From assembly GCF_900110125.1 (NCBI RefSeq), contig NZ_FOCN01000019.1, positions 1 through 62,138 of the forward strand: a stretch of DNA of 62,138 nucleotides, written 5' to 3'. Position numbers and translations under genes: made by a program. The notes beneath the pieces were generated by a model. It did no database searches, was not told the DNA's origin, and saw nothing but the letters and a program-made list of their open reading frames with translations. Numbering within the stretch: position 1 is the first letter of the stretch; every line of letters begins with the position of its first letter. Source of the DNA: Cryobacterium luteum (lineage in GTDB: Bacteria > Actinomycetota > Actinomycetes > Actinomycetales > Microbacteriaceae). Positions 58,717-62,138 of the stretch are shown piece by piece.

Positions 58717-58860
58717 GGCATGGCAGACGCCTCACCCGAGGGCGTCTCAGTCTCGGCTCACCAAACCACCAAGAGTGGAAACGTGCCATACCGGCGGTGC
58801 CGATTTGGAGCAAGCTATAGGGTTAGGTGCCCTAACCCGCTTTTCCCGGTGGACGCTTTG
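58717..58860. other. oriT candidate region
   Basis: Two dyads lie between the minus-strand gene and mobC: AGACGCC (58725-58731) with GGCGTCT (58741-58747), and GGGTTAGG-TGC-CCTAACCC (58820-58838). Inverted repeats upstream of mobC/mobA are typical of the nic region. The nick site itself cannot be identified by eye. Confidence 0.4.
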
Positions 58861-58952
58861 CGTTTCCTCCGGCATACTTGGCGTATGGTCCCCGCATGTT
58901 CGCGGGTTCGCTGCGCTGGGCAGGTGCTGGAATGCGGGGAGGCGGTGACGAC

Positions 58953-59345
58953 GTGACTGATAAGAATGAGCGGCGTTTGTTTGGTCGTCAGCGTCGCGCT
59001 AACGTCGATGTTCCGCGTGATCGTCGGTACACGGTGAAGGTGAATGCCGAGGAGGATGCCCAGTTGCGGGCACGGGCTGTGGTGGCTGGTGTGACGGTGT
59101 CGCGGTTGATGTTTGAGTCGGCGATGAATGCGCATATTGAGACGGATACGGCGCGGCAGGAAGTGATTGCGGAGTTCTTCGCGGTTCGACGCTTGATGGC
59201 GAACGTGGCCAATAATGTCAACCAGTTGGCGAAGTACGCGAATACCGAGAGTGTGTTCCCGCAGGATGCGGAGGCGATCGTCGCGGAGTATCGGGCGATT
59301 GTTCCGCGTCTGAGTGATGCGTTGGATCGGTTGGCCGAGTCATGA
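58953..59345 (+). CDS. MobC-like relaxosome protein
   Basis: The protein is about 130 aa, starting at GTG 58953 with GGGGAGG upstream. It has a ribbon-helix-helix-like N-terminus (YTVKVNAEEDAQLRARAVVAGVTVSRLMFESAM, about 26-58) and the MobC signature RRLMANVANNVNQLAKYANTE (about 82-102). MobC proteins open the oriT duplex and help the relaxase. It overlaps the relaxase gene by ATGA. The frame is open upstream into the oriT candidate region, so a longer start cannot be excluded. Confidence 0.85.
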   Translation: MTDKNERRLFGRQRRANVDVPRDRRYTVKVNAEEDAQLRARAVVAGVTVSRLMFESAMNAHIETDTARQEVIAEFFAVRRLMANVANNVNQLAKYANTESVFPQDAEAIVAEYRAIVPRLSDALDRLAES

Positions 59346-60997
59346 TGCCCAACATCAGGCGGGGCGATCGAATGGGTGGCCTGATGGTTTACCTTGCGGG
59401 CGATGGGCGTCATAACGAGCATGAGGATCAGCACCTCGTTGCGGGTGATTCTGCGATTATGACGATGTATGGGTATGACGTCCTGGACCGGGTGACGGCG
59501 TTGAAAATTGCCCATGACTTGGAGGAGCCGCGAACTAGGTTCGGCGTCGAGGTGACGCGTGTTGCCAAGGTCATGGACCCGGAGTCGGGCGAGACGGTCT
59601 CAACTCGTGTCGGTGCTGATGTGTGGCATTGCTCGCTGTCGTTGCGTGCCGAGGAGGGTCAGTTGAGCGACGAGAAGTGGGGCGCGATTGCGCAGGACTT
59701 CGCGGATCGGATGGGCTTCACCGACGTGAGCGGTAAGGCTGCGTGCCGGTGGGTGGCGGTGCGTCACGGGTTGTCGACGAACGGTAATGACCATGTGCAT
59801 TTGGCCGTTTCTTTGGTGCGTGAGGATGGCACGAAGGCGACCACGCACAATGATTTCCGGCGGGCCCAGGAGGTGTGCCGCGATCTCGAAAGCGAGTACG
59901 GGCTTGAGGAGCTGGAGAGCCGTGGGCTGGGGCTGGGGGAGCGTGGCTTCAAGCCGGCCGAACGGGAACGTGCCGGGCGCAGCAATGCGGCCGAGATCGA
60001 TCCGCACAAGCTGGAGCGCACGGTCCGGGCGGCGGCAACAGCGTCGGTCGATGAGGGCGAATTCGTTCGTCGTCTCCGTCAGGGCGGGGTTCTCGCCCGG
60101 CCACGCTACGCGGCTGGCCGGGACGATGTCGTGGCGGGCTATTCGGTGGCGATGCGACCAGTCGAGGGAGCGCAGCCGATTTGGTACGGGGGTGGGCGAC
60201 TGGCGCGCGACCTGACTTTGCCGAGGCTGCGGGAGGGCTGGCCTGACAGTCCGCAGACTGCGCAGGGCGCGGTGGAGGAATGGCGGGCCACGGCGAAGAA
60301 CCCGTGGCAGTACCGGCCCGTTGCCCCCGGACGTGAGGAGCACACTCCGAACCCCGAAATGTGGAAGCAGTACAGCGACGAGATTGGTCGACTTCGCGAC
60401 CAGCTGCGCAGTGTCCCCGTCACGGACCGGGCCACCTGGGCGCACGTCGCACGTGAGACGGCCGGGGCGTTCGCGGCGTGGTCGCAGCGGGTCGAGGCGA
60501 CACCGGGTCCGCTGGCTGAAACGTCCCGTCAGCTGGCCCGGTCTGCGCACCTTCGGGCGCATGAGTCCCGGCCTAAGCCGGTACAGCTGGGGTCGGCGGC
60601 GAACGCTGCGATGATCCTGATGCAAGCTGCGACGGGAGGGCGCGGCACGATGGCTGAAGCGATCATGCTGCGCCAGCTAGGACGCACCGCGGTAGCGATC
60701 CTTGACATGCACAGCGCGCATGGTGGCGCCCGCCGGGCCGAGCAGATCGCCTCCGTCATGAGCAACCAGGTCGCCGCGGTCCGGGGTAGCTTGCCGGCGG
60801 TGCAACGACTGGGCAAACCGGCGGGTACCCGGCCAGAGATAACGCCGGAGAACTCCCGCGTGGCTGAGGCCGTGCGGGTGGCGACCGAAGGCCTGGCCGC
60901 TCCGCGATCAGGTTCTCCGGTTCCGAACACGCTGGAGCCCACCAAGCGCAAGACGCCAGCCACGCCACGCGAGCGCGGCGACCTAGGAAGAGATTAA
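59342..60997 (+). CDS. MOBP-type relaxase (MobA-like)
   Basis: The 551-aa relaxase has its HUH domain at the N-terminus. GGLMVYLAGDGRHNEHEDQHLVAGD and MYGYDVLDRV resemble the start of actinobacterial MobA; WHCSLSLRAEEG and GNDHVHLAVSLVREDGTKATTHNDFRRAQEVCRDLE contain the H-x-H metal-binding motif (about residues 147-149). It nicks oriT through a Tyr, for which the YLAG or MYGYD tyrosines are candidates, and pilots the strand into a recipient. No coupling protein or type IV secretion genes are in the window, so the element is mobilizable rather than self-transmissible as far as seen. Confidence 0.88.
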   Translation: MMPNIRRGDRMGGLMVYLAGDGRHNEHEDQHLVAGDSAIMTMYGYDVLDRVTALKIAHDLEEPRTRFGVEVTRVAKVMDPESGETVSTRVGADVWHCSLSLRAEEGQLSDEKWGAIAQDFADRMGFTDVSGKAACRWVAVRHGLSTNGNDHVHLAVSLVREDGTKATTHNDFRRAQEVCRDLESEYGLEELESRGLGLGERGFKPAERERAGRSNAAEIDPHKLERTVRAAATASVDEGEFVRRLRQGGVLARPRYAAGRDDVVAGYSVAMRPVEGAQPIWYGGGRLARDLTLPRLREGWPDSPQTAQGAVEEWRATAKNPWQYRPVAPGREEHTPNPEMWKQYSDEIGRLRDQLRSVPVTDRATWAHVARETAGAFAAWSQRVEATPGPLAETSRQLARSAHLRAHESRPKPVQLGSAANAAMILMQAATGGRGTMAEAIMLRQLGRTAVAILDMHSAHGGARRAEQIASVMSNQVAAVRGSLPAVQRLGKPAGTRPEITPENSRVAEAVRVATEGLAAPRSGSPVPNTLEPTKRKTPATPRERGDLGRD

Positions 60998-61015
60998 GAG
61001 AGCAGGGGAAAGATT

Positions 61016-61858
61016 ATGGCCGAGGACACAGACGGAGTAGGCGAAGCCTTCGACGACCAGCTGCGCATCGCGCTCACCATCGCTTCGCAATTCGGGGAAC
61101 GTATCGCCAGGCTGCGCGAACAGCTCTCCCGCCAGCGTGAAGCAGCAGCGACGCAGCAGACCCGCGAACTCGAAGCACGCTTCGAAGCGGAACGCGGAGC
61201 AGCGCGCGCGAGCCTCGCACCGGTGCAACAACCCGAATGGTGGGACCAAGCAACGCCTGAGGACATTGCCGGCGCTCACGAAACCGCGACCGTCTGGCGC
61301 GACTACGATGACGTTGCCCACTCTGCGGAGACACGAATCCGCGACGAAGTGCGCGAGCGATACGGTATCGACGTCGACGCACCAGGGGCCGACCCGGTGG
61401 CTGTCGCGGCCGCACTTCGCTCCGCTGAGCGTGACCGGGACCAGGCCCGCGCCCAGCGGGAACGTGCCGGCGAAGAACTCACCGCGTCGCAGTTGCTTCT
61501 CGCTGACGTGAACAGGCGCGACGCCCAGGCCAACGAACTCGATCAGGACAACACTGAAACCGACCGCACTAACGATTCGGAGAGCCAGCGTCAGGCCGAG
61601 GAGCTGCACCGCGAAGCTGACGTGAATCGCGGCACTAGCGGCCTCGACTACGACAGCTCAGAACGCCGCCGACAGTTCGCCTCGAGCCTTGAAGGCAAGG
61701 CCGACCAGAAAACCATCGACGCCCGCCTCCTCGCGGACGGCGACCAGGCGAAGCACCCACGCGAAGCGGTCCGGTCACAGCCCGGGCGTGCACCGAAAGC
61801 ACGACGAGCTGGCACATCAGCGATGCAACAGCGTGAACGTGGCGGTCTCTCCCGCTGA
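61016..61858 (+). CDS. Coiled-coil mobilization-associated protein
   Basis: The 280-aa highly charged protein has IALTIASQFGERIARLREQLSRQREAAATQQTRELEARFEAERG (coiled coil, about 18-60), a middle WWDQATPEDIAGAHETATVWRDYDD, then a second long helix region (ALRSAERDRDQARAQRERAGEEL) and a basic tail. It lies 18 bases after the relaxase stop with GGGGAAAG ahead of ATG 61016, so it is in the mob operon. Similar proteins accompany MobA in actinobacterial plasmids; its role is unknown. Confidence 0.65.
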   Translation: MAEDTDGVGEAFDDQLRIALTIASQFGERIARLREQLSRQREAAATQQTRELEARFEAERGAARASLAPVQQPEWWDQATPEDIAGAHETATVWRDYDDVAHSAETRIRDEVRERYGIDVDAPGADPVAVAAALRSAERDRDQARAQRERAGEELTASQLLLADVNRRDAQANELDQDNTETDRTNDSESQRQAEELHREADVNRGTSGLDYDSSERRRQFASSLEGKADQKTIDARLLADGDQAKHPREAVRSQPGRAPKARRAGTSAMQQRERGGLSR

Positions 61859-62138
61859 AGTGATCCCAGGTAGCGGGTGTAACTCCACCAACCGGTAGGC
61901 GACATCCGGGCCATAGCCCCATGTTCGCGTCGAGATGATGAGACGCCGCCCATGGGTTGCGAGACGACGTGATGACGTGCTCGACCTCGTGCGTATGACG
62001 CCCGCTCATCGGGCTTAATGTCGGGACACCTAAACGGGCGGGTGACCCTTCCTGATTGAAGCGTTGCCCGGAATCTCGGGGGAGTGTCCGTAGGAGGTCC
62101 CTCTTGCGGACCCCTCACTCTCAGGCGTTGACCCCATG
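61859..62138. other. Right edge, no confident gene
   Basis: About 280 bases after the mob operon. Near the end, CGGACCCCTCACTCTC recalls the sequence around the second hairpin of the cassette 3' modules (GGACCCCTCACACTCC). The final ATG at 62136 may open a gene beyond the window. No other feature is supported. Confidence 0.4.

Noticed and set aside
1..62138. CRISPR array, tRNA or rRNA genes
   Set aside because: No regularly spaced repeat-spacer pattern and no cloverleaf or rRNA core sequence was seen on either strand.

Overview
The window reads as accessory DNA, most likely a mobilizable plasmid or plasmid-like island, from a high-GC actinobacterium. Microbacteriaceae is my best guess, from the high GC, frequent GTG starts, a WxL/DUF916 surface-protein pair and actinobacterial-style recombinase modules. 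I see no rRNA, tRNA, CRISPR array or ribosomal protein gene. No replication initiator is recognisable. The two ends share no obvious overlap, so circularity cannot be judged.

Layout. 0-6.7 kb: four same-strand gene cassettes (DprA-like, a Cys-rich peptide plus DUF3846, DUF3560, a second DUF3846), each preceded by a repeated structured leader and followed by a tandem double hairpin. Then come a parA/parB-type partition pair with repeats upstream and a fifth leader driving an NrdH-like redoxin. 6.7-9.6 kb: a Phd-like toxin-antitoxin pair, a KfrA-like coiled-coil protein and an iteron-like region with a perfect 23-bp inverted repeat. 9.6-20.5 kb: a defence island with a GIY-YIG/DUF4357 protein, a complete type I restriction-modification operon with a small HTH gene, a gene under a LexA-like box, and a SIR2-domain protein. 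20.5-24.6 kb: a TniA/TniB transposition module with two serine resolvases; tniA is frameshifted at a G7 run. 24.7-28.8 kb: a membrane glycosyltransferase, a MarR/SDR divergent pair and an IS3 remnant.

28.9-36 kb: a cyclic-di-GMP locus with two class-I (GEMM) riboswitch candidates, a frameshifted diguanylate cyclase, a WxL protein, its DUF916 partner, a GGDEF-EAL protein and a NERD-domain protein. 36-42.5 kb: an AbiE toxin-antitoxin pair, another serine resolvase, a TIGR04141/DUF6119 protein between TGTCTC-type repeats, and a divergent pair that includes an Abi-alpha-like protein. 43.3-45.6 kb: a decayed three-gene tyrosine-recombinase module. 45.7-54.5 kb: small regulators, an AAA ATPase, an orphan AbiEi-like gene, a MarR/hydrolase operon, an FBP/TetR pair and several chimeric or truncated genes (MFS, DUF1697, class A beta-lactamase, integrase, DUF1016).

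54.9-57.4 kb: an HTH/zeta toxin-antitoxin operon whose toxin is split by a 1,031-bp element carrying a DUF6431 gene, with an exact 5-bp duplication. 57.4-61.9 kb: a second NrdH-like operon with the sixth leader copy (minus strand), a bidirectional terminator, oriT candidates, MobC, a MOBP-type relaxase and a coiled-coil accessory protein.

The most interesting signal is the leader. Six dispersed copies keep the same fold through compensatory changes in their stems, keep two unpaired core motifs, and can each pair with their own Shine-Dalgarno region. They precede unrelated small plasmid genes and look like an undescribed cis-regulatory RNA, or a structured DNA element. The second is the 1,031-bp element with arrays of a GTGACGAT-like motif at both ends, resembling the multi-site ends of Tn7/Tn5053-type transposons.
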